A stretch of DNA of 64,000 nt from Symbiodinium natans (GCA_905221605.1 CAJNDS010000102.1:310001-374000), one strand, 5' to 3'; positions 41,369-52,755 are shown, numbered from the stretch's first letter. Program-made: numbers and translations. Notes: generated from the letters alone by a model not told the origin.

Positions 41369-41465
41369 GGGATGTTCCCCCTAAGACTAACAGTCCTTAA
41401 TAGGGATTCTCATAGGGGGTACTATAATCCCTACTAAGGACTGTTAGTACAAGGGGGAGCATCCC
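41369..41465. mobile_element. Introner-like element, family C copy 3 (full)
   Basis: About 97 bp with long inverted ends: GGGATGTTCCCCCT then ACTAACAGTCCTTA on the left, TAAGGACTGTTAGT then AGGGGGAGCATCCC on the right. It would fold into one long hairpin with a short loop. Confidence 0.75.
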
Positions 41466-41580
41466 AGAAGGTGGATTCGGCTTCTATGATCACGCATTCT
41501 GTGTGCGTGGCCCATGGCCCAGGTCGAGGCTAGGGAGCTGGAGAAGACTTCGCCCAGAAGTTACCCGAAATACGTAATGT

Positions 41581-41692
41581 AGGGGCCTTAATAATTAGAA
41601 CAGGGCTTTGGGGGGGGGGGTTTATAGCATCATTATATAGGGACCAAAAGGGAATACTATTCGTAATTGTTCCGACCCCTCTAGTACTTTGA
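41581..41692. mobile_element. Introner-like element, family I copy 2
   Basis: About 112 bp, from AGGGGCCTTAATAATTAGAA to GTTCCGACCCCTCTAGTA, with a G-run inside. It lies 15 bp from the donor of the minus-strand exon 41708-41926, so it is probably part of that intron. Confidence 0.6.
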
Positions 41693-41707
41693 GGACTTTG
41701 AGCTTAC

Positions 41708-41926
41708 CTGAAGATCCGAGGGGCAGCTGTAAGAGGTGTCTATGACGTTCTGATGCTCGCGGCACTGGGTGTACACCCTCTCCTTCTTCTGCTTCTGCTC
41801 ACCTTGGCTGCCGCAGTGCATTGGCACAACCCTCAACCGTAAACCCCAGGGGAGCAACCTCTGAAACCCATGCCCCCAAGAAGTAGACGAGCGCCCTTCC
41901 GGAAGCCGCAAGAAAAGCTGAGTCTC
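41708..41926 (-). CDS. Well-bounded exon, unknown protein
   Basis: 219 nt (73 codons, phase 0 at both ends) between a strong acceptor TTCTTATTCTTGCGCAG and donor CTTCAG|GTAAGC. The peptide begins ETQLFLRLPEGRSSTSW and ends HQNVIDTSYSCPSDLQ, with a basic KQKKERVYTQCREH segment. A further candidate upstream exon starts near 42118 after the acceptor CTTTTTCCTTCAG (DIRRHRGSSDLTSISGTS). The family is not recognised. Confidence 0.6.
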
Positions 41927-42533
41927 CTGCGCAAGAATAAGAACCTCCCCACAACAAAGACATGAAAAGCACCCCCCCCCCCACAAACAAAAAACAACTA
42001 GAAATGACAGAAAAAACAACAAATACAGATTTTTTGTATATGGGTTGTTGTCAAAATGCTTGTTCCCGAAATTGACGTTAAATCGGAACTCCCTCGGTGC
42101 CGCCTTATGTCCTGAAGGAAAAAGAAGCTGATTGAGATGGAGTAGCAAACGCGACATTTGAAGGATCCAAGCATGATTTCCTAGAAAGGGTGCTAGCGCG
42201 GACCATTTTTCAGGCGCTGCTGTCGGACGAGTCGTCACAAGAACTGCTAGTGTTACTGCTACATACTGCTACTGCTGGAGTTCTGGCGCGAGCGAAGGTT
42301 TCTCCGCTGTCGCCACTTGCGGGGCTCGAGCTCCAGCAAGCATAGCACTCTCGGTTCTATGGTGTTCCTTTGTGGTCTGCTAGAGGAGGAATGGGCCATG
42401 GTCTGCCGGCGGGGGTTGCGTTGACATTTTGCTAGCGCCGTGATATGTGTAGTATATACTCGAATGCAAGCGCCTGTTTTTTTTTCGGGAGCCCTTCAAA
42501 CCCCAACCCAGAACTTGAACCCTTTCCTACAAA

Positions 42534-42728
42534 ATTGCTTAAGAACCCCCCCCCCCCAAAAAAAAAAAAAAATAAAATAAAATAAAAATAAATAAAATAA
42601 TGAATAAAACATACTCTTCCTTCTCTCTCTCTCTCTCTCTCTCTGCCGTGCCATCCTCTAGGGTCTTGCTACGCTTCCTTATAATAGAGTAATTGTTATT
42701 CTTTATTCTTTTGGGGTTCTTAAGCAAA
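42534..42728. mobile_element. Introner-like element, family E copy 3 (expanded)
   Basis: Inverted ends ATTGCTTAAGAACCCCCC and GGGGTTCTTAAGCAAAT enclose poly-C, poly-A/TAAAA repeats and a CT microsatellite. Internal simple-repeat growth makes it about twice the length of the copy at 5207-5311. Confidence 0.65.
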
Positions 42729-42869
42729 TAGTAGATGAACCCTACCCTAAACCCTAAACCCTAAACCCTAAACCGTAAACCCTAAACCCCCTTTCAGCTG
42801 TGCCACGGACCACCTGGTCCAGCCCGGCGTCGGCATCCAAGGACTCAAGGCGCTGATTTTCACCTGGGT

Positions 42870-43014
42870 TTAGGGTTTAGGGTTTAGGGTTTGGGGTTTG
42901 GGGTTTGGGGTTTGGGGTTTGGGGTTTGGGGTTTGGGGTTTAGGGTTTAGGGATTAGGTTTAGGGTTTAGAGTTTAGAGTTTAGGGTTTAGGGTTTAGGG
43001 TTTAGGGTTTAGTT
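42870..43014 (+). repeat. TTTAGGG array with TTTGGGG block
   Basis: A central block of about seven TTTGGGG units between TTTAGGG units, then TTTAGAG variants, directly before the family H element at 43015. Confidence 0.9.
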
Positions 43015-43112
43015 ACTGCTGGTTAGCAGGGAATGAGGGAGCTAGGGCACTCTATACCCTTTAAGGGGTTATGTGGGACACCCCATTTCCACCATTCCCC
43101 ATGTACCAACAG
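43015..43112. mobile_element. Introner-like element, family H copy 3
   Basis: About 98 bp, ends ACTGCTGGTTAGCAGGGAAT and ATTCCCCATGTACCAACAGT, core TACCCTTTAAGGGGTTA. Confidence 0.6.
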
Positions 43113-43307
43113 TACTACAATTGGGCATCATGTACCCCATACTACGATAATAGGGACTACATCTCAGCTTTAGGCCTGTGGCGTACTCTGGAAGTCTTAA
43201 GGCCTGTGGGGTCACGGAATCTAAGACTTTCAACATCTTTCAACCTACAGCGCTTGCCCCAGAAGCTTGTCCAGTTTTCTCCTTGCTTCAGGCAAGACCT
43301 TGGGGGG

Positions 43308-43637
43308 TCAGCTGGCACAAGGGAGAAGCTTCTCTTTCTCCTCCTCCTCCTCCTCCCCCCCTCTTCTTCTCAGAAGGCGTGTGTTGGGGAGCACAACTTC
43401 TCTGATACTGCGTCTCAAGGTGGGCATCCCCGAGGCCGGCGCCACACCCTCGAAACCCCGAAAAGTTTGTCCGGTGGTCCAGTCGGGTGGCACACGAGTC
43501 TCGACGAGTGCGTGCAACCAACCCTCTGCTTCTTCTCTTTCCTGCGCACGCTTAAAGGGAGACCCGGCCACGACGGCCAGGCGGTGCCCAAACCCTTCCT
43601 GCACACGTGTCCTGAAAGCCCAACCTGGAAATTCCAA
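43308..43637 (-). CDS. Candidate exon, unknown protein
   Basis: A 109-codon minus-strand frame containing FKRAQEREEAEGWLHALVE, PPDWTTGQTFRGFEGVAPAS and LRRSIREVVLPNTRLLRRR, then a Glu-rich run. The plus strand is also open for 187 and 255 codons. I prefer the minus reading because of its peptide character. No clear splice borders or family. Confidence 0.4.
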   Translation of the reverse strand: MEFPGWAFRTRVQEGFGHRLAVVAGSPFKRAQEREEAEGWLHALVETRVPPDWTTGQTFRGFEGVAPASGMPTLRRSIREVVLPNTRLLRRRGGEEEEEEKEKLLPCAS

Positions 43638-44079
43638 GCCTTACAACGCCCCTACTGCGGAAGAACTGCAACCCCAAAAGATCCCAAGCCAGGCAAACAT
43701 CTGCCTCGTCACGTACGACCCCCATGCGCAAGAGGCGTACATAAAAGCAACAAGGATCGCACCAGTGTCCGTGCAACCCAGAACCCTCCCCACCCCCCAC
43801 TCTCTCCCCCCCTGCAACACAAGACCCTGAACCCCTAGCCCCAGAAAAGGCCCCAGAACAAAAACAAACGAAGAGCGCTTGACATGTCTGCAAGGGAACT
43901 TCCTTAGTCCTTGTCCCTAGAATTGGGATCGGATATACCCTGAACCATGAAGAAACCTTTTAGGGTTCATTTGCTCCCCAAGGCTCCCTCAACCCTAAAC
44001 CCTATAAACCCTCTCAACCCTAAGTCCTTTTCAATCCATGCTCCTCTCCCCAAACCCTGAACCCTAAGCCCTTTCTCCT

Positions 44080-44153
44080 TTTCTCTATCCCTCTCTCTCC
44101 CTCTCTCTGCCTCTCTCTCTCTCTTCTCTCTCTCTTCTCTCTCTCTTCTCTCT

Positions 44154-44212
<59 letters not shown>
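44080..44212. repeat. (CT)n microsatellite
   Basis: About 130 bp of CT with periodic CTTCT interruptions. Smaller CT tracts lie at 44361-44381, 44436-44457 and 45760-45800. ORFs of Arg/Glu repeats across it are artefacts. Confidence 0.97.
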
Positions 44213-44213
<1 letters not shown>

Positions 44214-44861
44214 GCTCCTGCACGCATGGCCCCCCCCCCCCCCCGAAGAGGAGAGCCGCCCCCAGGGGCGCGCGAAGTCCGAAAATCCGATGGTTGCGGT
44301 TACCGTGAAAAGGGGTAAAGGGGCCTGTGCTGTCTTCCCCCGATTAACCCCTTAAGGTATATGCTCTCTCTCTCTCTCTCTGCACGCTTAGCCCCCCCCG
44401 ACCCCGAAGGGAGAGCTGCCCCTAGGAGTATATGCTCTCTCTCTTTCTCTCTCTCTGGGTTCAGTCAACGTCAGGCCTGAACAACTGCAATGCTCTCGTG
44501 GCATCACGGCCATCACGGGGCAATGGCACTCGACCACTGCACTTTCAGGAGTAGCCCAAATCGGCGGTGGCACTCCGACCACCACATAATACAGACCACA
44601 CTTGCAAGTGAACCCTACTGGAATGAATGTTTATTTGATAACAAATATTCAATATTCTCCTTTTTTCCTGAATGTACGTTTGCGTGTTTTTTAGCTTTCA
44701 AACTTTACTCAATGTGTCGGTTGCCCTAAACCCCAAAACCCCAAAACCCCCAAACCTCGACCTGATGGCAGCTGCGGTGCGTAGGCTGATGGAGATGTCG
44801 CGGATCATGGCTTTGGCCTGAGGATGTGTGGAGGAACTCGGAGAGGGTTTAGGGTTTAGGG

Positions 44862-45577
44862 TTAAGGTTTATAGGGTAAATAAACAACCCTAACCCCAGG
44901 CGGATCGAGTAGGTTCAGGACAGGCTCTAAGTGGGACGTATGGGATTTTTGATTCTTCACAAGGGGTTCGGCATTTGTGGCAGTTTCGGGGCTTCTTCCT
45001 CTTCTTCGGGGCTTGAAGGGAGCACGGACGCACCCTCCACGCACGAGGCGCGCCCTGTCCACGTCAAGGTCGGCGTAAGACATGTATCCGCGCGAAGAAA
45101 GTCCCTTCCCCCAAGCACATGTACCCTGCTGCCCCGGTAGAGTCTGGGCTATTCTTCCGGACATGGTGTGAGATCACTTGCCCATATTGCTAATCGCACT
45201 TGCCTGCAAGGCTTCCAATTTCGGGTCTCTCTCTATTCTTCTTCTTCTTCTTCATCTTCTTCTTCGTCCTTCTTCTTCTGCTGGGCTTGGGGCCGGAGAG
45301 CCCTCGCGCGCGATGCGCGCCCGACGTCCAGTCTCAAGAGTTCCCCCGACAAAAACGCTTAATTAACCCCACTGAGAAACCCCAAATTTGTCCGCCCTTC
45401 CCCTCTCTAGGGTCGTCTGCCCTATTCGTCCCTCTGGGGGTGTAGTTGGGTGAAAGTCTTCACCGGCGACTCCGTTGGCCGGGTATGCTACTGGCTTCCC
45501 TACACAGTGCGGGGGTTTCCTCAAGCAGCTAACTCCAACCTCAAACACACTCAACCTTCCCGGCTCTCTCTCCCTCT

Positions 45578-45609
<32 letters not shown>

Positions 45610-45760
45610 TTCTTCTATTTCTTCTTCTTCTGCAGGGCTTGAGGGGCAGGGCAGAGGTCCCTGCTCCCCCGGCGCAGTGGGCTTGCCCGGGTCACGTCAA
45701 GTTCAGCAGTCGGCGTGAGACATACTGGAAAAGAGGAAACACCTGGTGTTTGTGCTAAGG
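44862..45760 (-). other. Coding-like minus-strand sequence with GAA-rich repeats
   Basis: Near 44953-45055 a minus-strand frame reads ASVLPSSPEEEEEAPKLPQM and stops; another frame reads GYMSYADLDVDRARLVRGG. Around 45640-45720 there is a related but decayed stretch, also followed by a TTC (GAA) microsatellite (45238-45275 and 45580-45630). This looks like a local duplication of one terminal exon. Borders are not resolved. Confidence 0.3.
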
Positions 45761-45966
45761 TCTCTCTCCCTCTCTCTCTCTGTTCTCTCTGTCTCTGCTC
45801 ACTCCACATCTCCTTCCCAGGGGCATGAGGGTGAGGGCATGCTATAGGGCTACAGAGACTGCTCCCATCCCCATGTGCCGCTGCACACCATCCTGCTGGG
45901 ACCTTTATAAACTTTATAGGCTTTGGGTGCGAGGCAAGTCTTCGAACCAGAAAGCGCGGACCCCAA

Positions 45967-46581
45967 ATGCCAGGGAAGCTAGTTGCAGCCAGTCAGGGAA
46001 CAGGCAATCAGACTTATCTGCATGCTTTTCAGTGCCAGCTCAGGCCCAACACGCACGAAACACAGAGCCTTTTGGGGCTTAGCGCAGGCGCCCTCGAGTC
46101 AGTACCAGTACACCAGTATACTTCAAAGAGGGGCAACAGGCCGACAAGGGAGAGTTCTAGCGCATCCTCCTCTCTTTCAAGCTACACCTCATGTGACCCA
46201 CGCAGGAGCACATGCTTCAACATGACACGCTACATGGTCAGACGAAACATTGTGCTCGCAACTCTCGCAGTGTTCAAGCGCACCGGTATCCGACCCGTAC
46301 AGAGTTTCCCAGGCGCACTGCAAACCAATCACAAAATTTTGAATGCCGCTTGCAGATGCTTTCGAAGAGGGGTTTTCCAACTTAGGATACTGCAGGAACA
46401 CAAAAAAAAACAGTTAAAGGGGCTCGAGGCTTGGGGGGCGATCCAACACGAAGTTCTCCCTCATTTTTCTCTGCCCATAACCGTGGCTATCGTTCCGAAA
46501 CCCTTGCATGTGGGTGGTTGTCAAAATTATGATCCCTTTTGGGGTACCCTAAATGTTTTAAATATTAGGTGCCGTATATAA
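45967..46581 (+). CDS. Long ORF, possible exon, unknown protein
   Basis: A 204-codon plus-strand ORF. The part up to about 46420 reads plausibly (HAFQCQLRPNTHETQSLLG, MTRYMVRRNIVLATLAVF, HKILNAACRCFRRGVFQLR). The last 20 codons run into the family G element at 46513, so any real exon ends before it. No domain is recognised. Confidence 0.3.
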   Translation: MPGKLVAASQGTGNQTYLHAFQCQLRPNTHETQSLLGLSAGALESVPVHQYTSKRGNRPTRESSSASSSLSSYTSCDPRRSTCFNMTRYMVRRNIVLATLAVFKRTGIRPVQSFPGALQTNHKILNAACRCFRRGVFQLRILQEHKKKQLKGLEAWGAIQHEVLPHFSLPITVAIVPKPLHVGGCQNYDPFWGTLNVLNIRCRI

Positions 46582-46622
46582 ACATAGGGATCCAAAAAGG
46601 GACCCTAATTTTGACAGCCACG
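46513..46622. mobile_element. Introner-like element, family G copy 1
   Basis: About 110 bp with inverted ends GTGGTTGTCAAAATTATGAT and ACCCTAATTTTGACAGCCAC. The relative is at 55746-55846. Confidence 0.65.
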
Positions 46623-46751
46623 ACGTGCGCCCAAGCATGCCAGGTCACCACGTTTAGCCGCCTCTCCGATGTACCCCTCGGCTGGCTGAGTTGCAAAGGG
46701 AAGCTCAGCTAGTGAGGTCCGGGGCTACTGGTACCGGAAGCAGCCCCACGA

Positions 46752-46877
46752 ATTGCTTAAGAAACTAAGAACCCCCCCCCCCCCCCGCCCCCAACAAAAG
46801 AAAGATATTCTTCCTTTATAAACGGGCAATAGGGATTATTGTTTTGTGTGTTTTTTGGGGGTGGGGTTCTTACCATG
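46752..46877. mobile_element. Introner-like element, family E copy 4
   Basis: Left end ATTGCTTAAGAA with a duplicated AAGAACCCC, a C-run, and right end GGGGTTCTTACCATGCAA. Open coding-like sequence starts right after it. Confidence 0.55.
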
Positions 46878-46879
46878 CA

Positions 46880-47410
46880 AGTGCGGGGAAAGGATGGCCC
46901 TGCCAAGTCAGGCCAGTGCAACCTGGTGACCACCATTTTTGGAAGTTGAGCTCGTCCTCCTCATCCAGGGCACCATCCGGCATGGCGCCCGGGGCCCGAA
47001 GTCTTCGGGGCGCAGTGGAGCACTTGAGCCTGCAAACTTCAGGCCGTGCCATTCTTGCCAAGGGCGTTGTCAAGGCCCTCAGAAGTTGCGGCTCGCCGGT
47101 TTGTGGTCTGATGAGGTTGAATGCTGAAGACACAGTTGTGTGGGCCTGCATGTGTTCCAAAGCGACCTTGTGTTAAACAATCGGGACCGTAAGACCCTCC
47201 TCTTAAGGGAGTGTTGGTAACTGTGAGCTTGGTTCGGGCTGACCTTGGAAATGCTGCTTGTGGGATGGAGACTTTTGAAGTGGAGTTTTTCTTGGACTGG
47301 ATCGTCGAGACCACCAGGATTTCCCGAGAACCACTTGGACTTGGACCTTCGCTAAAGTAAGAGTGTCTTTCAACCGTTGCATCGCTGCGCCTCGCAGTAG
47401 GGCTCATTGG
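46880..47410 (+). CDS. Coding-like region, strand and frame unresolved
   Basis: Almost the whole segment is open in several frames. Plus-strand candidates include LAKGVVKALRSCGSPVCGL (about 47050-47120) and GMETFEVEFFLDWIVETT (about 47265-47320), the latter ending at a donor-like CTAAAG|TAAGAG. Minus-strand candidates include PDGALDEEDELNFQKWW. I favour plus because the downstream exons at 47751-48236 are on that strand, but the antisense reading is nearly as good. The family is not recognised. Confidence 0.35.
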
Positions 47411-47750
47411 CAACCAGATCCGTCAAGCTGAATATGAAACGTCCAAGGCCCACACAGACACAACCCAAACCCTAAACCCTAAACCCTTAACCCTTAACCC
47501 TAAACCCCGAACCCTAAACACAGCTACGTCTTTTCATCCGCTCTCAGGTCAAAACGTCTTGGCTGCCAGGGAAGTGGCCATCGGAAAGGCACGGCCGGGC
47601 TTACCATCATCCTCAACCTGATGCTGAGAGAACCTAAACCCTAAACCCTAAACCCTAAACCCTCAACCTTCAACCCTCAACCCTAAACCCTAAACCCTCT
47701 ACAGGGCCCGGCCGCGGGCAGGCGTCGGATACTTACCTTGAGCTGCACAG

Positions 47751-48236
47751 CGCAAGTGCTGCTGGCGGCAGCAGCTCAAGTACTGCGGAACCTTGTCGAG
47801 GTCGTCGAGCGTCTTACTCCACAGCAAGTACCAACAAAGAATGGCCCGTGAAAGTCTTGGTTGCTTTCCCGGTGGCAGCAAATTTGGAAGGATTCTGTCT
47901 GGCTCAGCGGAATTGCACGAAGAAGAAAAAAAACTCCACAGGGCAGGGTGGCGAAGTCACGAGGATCACCCTCCCTGCCGGATCTCTTAGGCTGGTCCCG
48001 CAGTATGAGCCCTTTAAAAAGGGGACCCCTTATATACCCCCTATACACCCTATGAAACCCAAGGGCCCATGCAGCAGAACCCTGTAAACGAGGTAAGGGA
48101 CCATATGAAGGGGCAAGAAATTGCTGCAACGTCTCTGTTCTCACTGTCCCGGTTCGATGTTCGTAAGAAGCGCCTTCTGGTTGAAAGATCTTTGCACACC
48201 CCACTTAAGAGGGAAGGACAGCTACTGGGACACTGA
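47751..48236 (+). CDS. Two-exon 3' end of a gene, unknown protein
   Basis: Exon 47751-47827 (77 nt, acceptor GAGCTGCACAG, donor CAGCAA|GTACCA) encodes QVLLAAAAQVLRNLVEVVER and LTPQQ. Exon 48075-48236 (acceptor CATGCAG) joins in phase 0 and encodes QNPVNEVRDHMKGQEIAATS, then FDVRKKRLLVERSLHTPLK, to a TGA at 48234-48236. The sequence is helical and basic at the end, with no recognised domain. Other frames in the intron are open too, so the intron limits are provisional. Confidence 0.45.
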
Positions 48237-48747
48237 CTCATGTGCCTGGCCTCGCGAGCAAGTGTGACGATTCTGTTGCAGTCATTCTCGTGCAACCTGG
48301 TACTGGAACCCTAAACCCTAAACCCTTAGAGCCCTAAACCTAAGCCAGGATCCCTAAGGTAAAGCGTGGCCAAAAGATGCCACCTTCCAGCAAGGCTGCA
48401 CTCATGCAGTTAGGGTCTTACGGGGGGATTCACGCTGCTGCACTATACCTATACTATGGAACATATCAATGATGGTCCCAGGTTCAGAAGGGGAAACCAC
48501 TCTCCCGGATGCTATGGTGTTGTGGCTTTGGCTTTTGTGTTTCGGTGTTTTTGCTTTTGGGGGGTTCGCATCCATCTCTTTCCAAGCACACGAAACAGTT
48601 GCGGTTCGTGTTGGGAGGGAGATTCGGTTGTGGCAATCTAGTCCCTGATTTGAAAGCAAGGCTCGTGATTCAAAACAAGCCCTAAACCCTAAACCCTAAA
48701 CCCTAAACCCTAAACCCCAAACCCTAAACCCTAGACCCCAAAACATT

Positions 48748-48839
48748 CTAAAGCAGAGCGGAGTGCTGCCCCAGCAGGGTCTTTACAAACAAAAAAGGGC
48801 GACATGACCGGGCTGCTGCAGCACTCTGCTCTGCTTTAG
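48748..48839. mobile_element. Single hairpin element with 22-bp inverted ends (family K)
   Basis: CTAAAGCAGAGCGGAGTGCT on the left and AGCACTCTGCTCTGCTTTAG on the right, with about 45 bp between, placed between a CCCTAAA and a TTTAGGG tract. No second copy was noticed. Confidence 0.55.
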
Positions 48840-49876
48840 ATGTAGGGTTTAGGGTTTAGGGTTTCGGGTTTATCAGAACCTAGGGATCACCAAGACATGC
48901 CCTATTGAAAGACTTGGCATGAGAAACACATGGTGTAGTCTGCCGGGATATATGTTTGCCACTATGCGCTTGCCAAGGACAGCTCGGTATCTTCTCCGAC
49001 GGGTTAAGAGGACCCTCCTGACTCCTGCCTTCTGTCGCTGTGCCCCTGTGCCCTGTATGCCGATGCATCCGGCATTCTCTCCGCAGTTGACTCGATGGGC
49101 GCATCCTCAAACTCGCAAAACAACATCGGGACACATATTATCTCATGGGGAGCGAGAGTATCTTTACGGGGCCCAGCAGCCTCATTGACTATGACGGCCC
49201 ACAACAACAACCAGCAACCAGTACCTTTGTAACAAGTACCTTTCTAAGAGTCTATCTAGCAGAACTCCCCCGCAGGAGCTATGAAGACTGAAGCCTACAG
49301 CTTTCAATTGCCTAAGCAACTCTGGCGGAACACTGCCAGCGCCTGGTTTACTGCGTGATTCCCCTCGCCATGTGCTTGGGATACCTACAGGCAACCCTCA
49401 GCCGAAGCTGCTAGGATCCGGCCGCCCTAAACCCTAAACCCTAAACCCTAAACCCTAAACCCTAAACCCTAAACCCTAAACCCTAAACCCAACTTCCGTC
49501 CATCGAACTCAGAATCTCGCGCATCTAGGAAAGGAGACACAAGATGCCCAATGAGGCCCTAGCACTGGCCTTGCAACTTGGACCGAAGTAGGGTTTAGGG
49601 TTTAGGGTTTAGGGTTTAGGGTTTAGGGTTTAGGGTTTAGGGTTTAGGGTGCCAGTCCAGGCTTCGGCTGGGCTTCCCAAGTCTGTGTGTTGAGCTTGTC
49701 AAAAACATGCGCGAAGGACAGGTGCAGCCTGTGCCCGCCTTTACTTTACTGAGACAAGACCACACTCGAGTACCGTATTCGCGAAGAAGGCGGCAATTCC
49801 AAAACTGCGCTGCACCCGTGTTTCAGCATTCAGGGGCCATAGAAGCCATAGAACTAGCGGGCCCGCATTCCCCTCA

Positions 49877-49959
49877 GACCCTCTTTACCTACAGTTTTAT
49901 TGGTGATACCTACTAATTAAGGGTAGTTACTACTAAACGGTAGGTAAATAGGGTCCCAG
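49877..49959. mobile_element. Introner-like element, family B copy 5
   Basis: Inverted ends GACCCTCTTTACCTACAG and CGGTAGGTAAATAGGGTC, about 83 bp. Confidence 0.65.
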
Positions 49960-51557
49960 GTCCAGCTCCTTCAAAGACCGATGCCACACTGGCATTGGTG
50001 GCTGGAGCATTGTTGAAATCTGGCGCCTCTGACATCTCTAAGAGTTAACTGCTGCCCATTCAGTGCGTTTGAAAGAGCCCACGGGACACGTGATAACCCC
50101 TCGATGCACCTTCAGTCCATGGATGGTTAACGTCTGAGTGGTCAACCTCAGTCTTGTCAAAGCATATGTCACATGTCACGACGCACACCATCGCGCCTAA
50201 TTATATCCGCAAGAAACCTCACCTCTGAACCAAACTCTAAATCCTGCCACGTTTACTCAAAGTCTGCGGTTCTGAGCACCGATGCTAAGCAATCGCACTC
50301 AGTGACGCAAGCTCTTTAGGGCAAAACTGACATTCTAGGCCCATGAGGCTCGCCTAACACGACTTCAACAGGCATCCGTTTGTCAATAAACTGCCTGAGC
50401 CTGGATTTCTGGGTGTGGGGGGTTTAGGGGTTAGGGGTTTAGGGCTTAGGGGTTCGGGATTAGGACATGTGCAAAAAGCCCCCACTCGCAACAGTGTGTT
50501 GGTGCTAGGCGGTGCGTGTTGCTGTGAAGCACGTCGGGCAGAACCAGCCAGCACCACTCAGCAACAGTGTTGCTTCACGCATGGCTTTGTGGTGCAGAGA
50601 ATCCAAAACTAGACTGCGTTTCTTCCTTTGCATAGAAATGAGAAAGAGTGTGTTTCGAATAGGGAGTCCCTCAAAGCACCACGCAAGGACAGGAGAACCA
50701 CAGACAGGAAACGAACAAAATGCAAAACAACAACAAAAACAGGGACTCCATGAACCGTTACGAAAGTGTTAAAGCCTGCAACTGGCCTGCAAACCTGAGG
50801 CTTCAGAATGTAGCTTTCGGGCACAGTCCTCAAATCCAGCCCCCAGAATCGTAGCGGGGCATGTCCCTGGGCCAAGCAAACTCACCAAGGCATGGGGGCC
50901 GGCATTGCATCTTCTCGACACCCAGCAGACACGCTAGCTCTGATCGGTCCCTTGCCAGGCGCCAGCTTTTCTTCGCTCCCACATCTAGCTGGCTGGACCA
51001 GCCGCGCTGCAGGGATGTTCGGGATTTTCGGATACAACAGTGAAGTCTCCGCTATAATGACTAACGCAACCAACCAAACCACCAACCAGTAGCACGGGAC
51101 AACCAAACATCCCGATCCCTCCCTCCATTACGGCAGAGAAGCGCATCAAACTGGAAAAGCGTGTCCATAGGACAGCTCTTCGCGGGGTACCTTTGTGGCT
51201 GATCCTGGCTCTCTCGGTTGCAGCTTTGCAACAAGGTGCTATCAAGGTGCACCACCCCCCCCCCCCCCATTGAACACCAGTCAGGAGGCTTGCCGGAGCC
51301 GACTCAAAACGAGCCATCTTTGTTGACAAACCCCCATATTGAATGGAAGAGGCCCGACGTAGGGCTTTGGAGAGCAGAGCCAGGCATAGCCGAATTGTCA
51401 CGCCTGAAAGTACTGAAACGAAGCCGTGGAGCCCTCAGACAGTGCCCAAGTTCAATGCCCGAGCCCCAGGGTTCAGGGAAATCCAGACAACCCTAAACCC
51501 TGAACCCTAAACCCTAAACCCTAAACCCTAAACCGTATTATTTTGAAAAGTGCTTAC

Positions 51558-52275
51558 GCGTTCTCCGGAGGGATCCCTTTGCGAAATCTTGGCGAAGTCC
51601 CTACCACCAATCTTCGTTCCCTTCACCCCAAGCCATGCTCTCGTGCTCCAGAAAATTTCTATAAACTACACCCTAAACCCTAAACCCTAAACCCTAAACC
51701 CTAAACCCTAAACCCTAAACCCTATACTGCTTTCATCCCTGAGTCCCACGCCCTCGAATCATCACACTAAGCTCGCAAGATAGCCGTCCGTTCTACACAC
51801 GCACCACACACCTGAAGCGACTTTTCCCCAAGTTGAGCAGAAGCTGCAACGTTCCTGTCGGTTCCGCCAAGGATTCGAAGCGGACTTGTCCGGATTTCTT
51901 TGGACACAGATCTGGGACGCTGGGTAGCAGTTGCAGGGCGGCAGACATGAATCGCCTCTTGTTATGAATGTAGGAATTAAACAAGTGCCCTTAATTGCCC
52001 TGAGACTTCAGTCCTAGCGAATACCTTGGCGAGATCGGTATGGTGGGGGTTGATAGCTTCCGGCGCTGAGCAGATCCAGCATTTCCAAATGAGCCCAGAT
52101 CCCGAAGAATCTCAGTGAAGGTTCCAGTTGATTCGATTTTGTGGTCTCCGTCACCCCGTGCTTGTGATCGCAGGCTCACTCCGTGCACGACAAGGCTCAT
52201 TGTATCCATCTGTTGCGGTTGCCAGGCTTCACTGGACAGTTCGGTGACCCCAAGCCTAGCGAACTCCAGCCCACT
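51558..52275 (-). CDS. Three-exon gene fragment, phase-consistent, unknown protein
   Basis: Exon 52025-52275 (251 nt, acceptor CCCCTCTCTTAG, donor AAG|GTATTC) encodes LEFARLGVTELSSEAWQPQQ ... ESTGTFTEILRDLGSFGNAG. Exon 51812-51955 (144 nt, acceptor AACAAGAG, donor CAG|GTGTGTGG) encodes RFMSAALQLLPSVPDLCPKK ... LLLNLGKSRF. Exon 51558-51645 (88 nt, acceptor CTGGAG, donor CGC|GTAAGC) encodes TRAWLGVKGTKIGGRDFAKI. Phases fit at both junctions without a stop, giving 160 joined codons. All three introns use GT-type donors, and the intron 51646-51811 contains a TTTAGGG tract (transcript sense). No domain is recognised. The plus strand is partly open too, which is the main reason for caution. Confidence 0.6.
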
Positions 52276-52537
52276 CTAAGAGAGGGGCCGCAGCTACGCA
52301 AGATCCCAGTCTCTATGTCGACCCCTGAGACATCACGCCCATCTGCACCATCTACGTTCAGCTACCATAATTGATCACAATGAGAGGTAAATACCATGCA
52401 TCCATGAATGTAGAGTTATGGCAGGACATCCGCACCTCCGCAATGTTTTCACCCAGGCAAGATACGACTTGTACGCCCCAGCCGCCAGGTAGCCCTGAGG
52501 ATCCGACCCTGGGGGCCACATGAACCCCTGAAAATTG

Positions 52538-52558
52538 GGGGGGGGGGGGGGGGGGGGG
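52538..52558. repeat. Poly-G run
   Basis: About 20 G, directly followed by an inverted family J fragment (52560-52638). Confidence 0.95.
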
Positions 52559-52667
52559 TCCTATGCCCTAATGCTACTATGACTCCGATGAAGGTATATG
52601 AGCCATAAACCCTTCTAGGGTTCATTTTCGTCCCCGAGGTAGGTGGTGGCCGCCCCTACTATACCTG

Positions 52668-52755
52668 AAGAACCCAAAACCTGCTGTTTTGTAGGCTATA
52701 ACTAAGAATTTTATACAGGGGGTCTCTGCAAAGAAGTAGGTTTTGGGTTCATCAG
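52668..52755. mobile_element. Introner-like element, family D copy 1
   Basis: Ends GAAGAACCCAAAACCTGC and AGTAGGTTTTGGGTTC. Relatives lie at 57203-57298 and 60571-60671. Confidence 0.65.

Larger units (their letters stand above)
48237..51557. other. Mixed region: telomere-like tracts, introners, weak open stretches
   Basis: CCCTAAA tracts at 48310-48325, 48680-48740 and 49428-49492, TTTAGGG at 48841-48870 and 49588-49650. Unique DNA at 48880-49400, 49660-50400 and 50500-51480 has ORFs of 60-140 codons. A minus-strand stretch at about 51270-51401 (RLCLALLSKALRRASSIQY) may be a further exon of the gene at 51558-52275, but phases do not match directly. Confidence 0.3.

Noticed and set aside
43967-44227. 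Arg/Glu-repeat ORFs
   Set aside because: CT/GA microsatellite translation.
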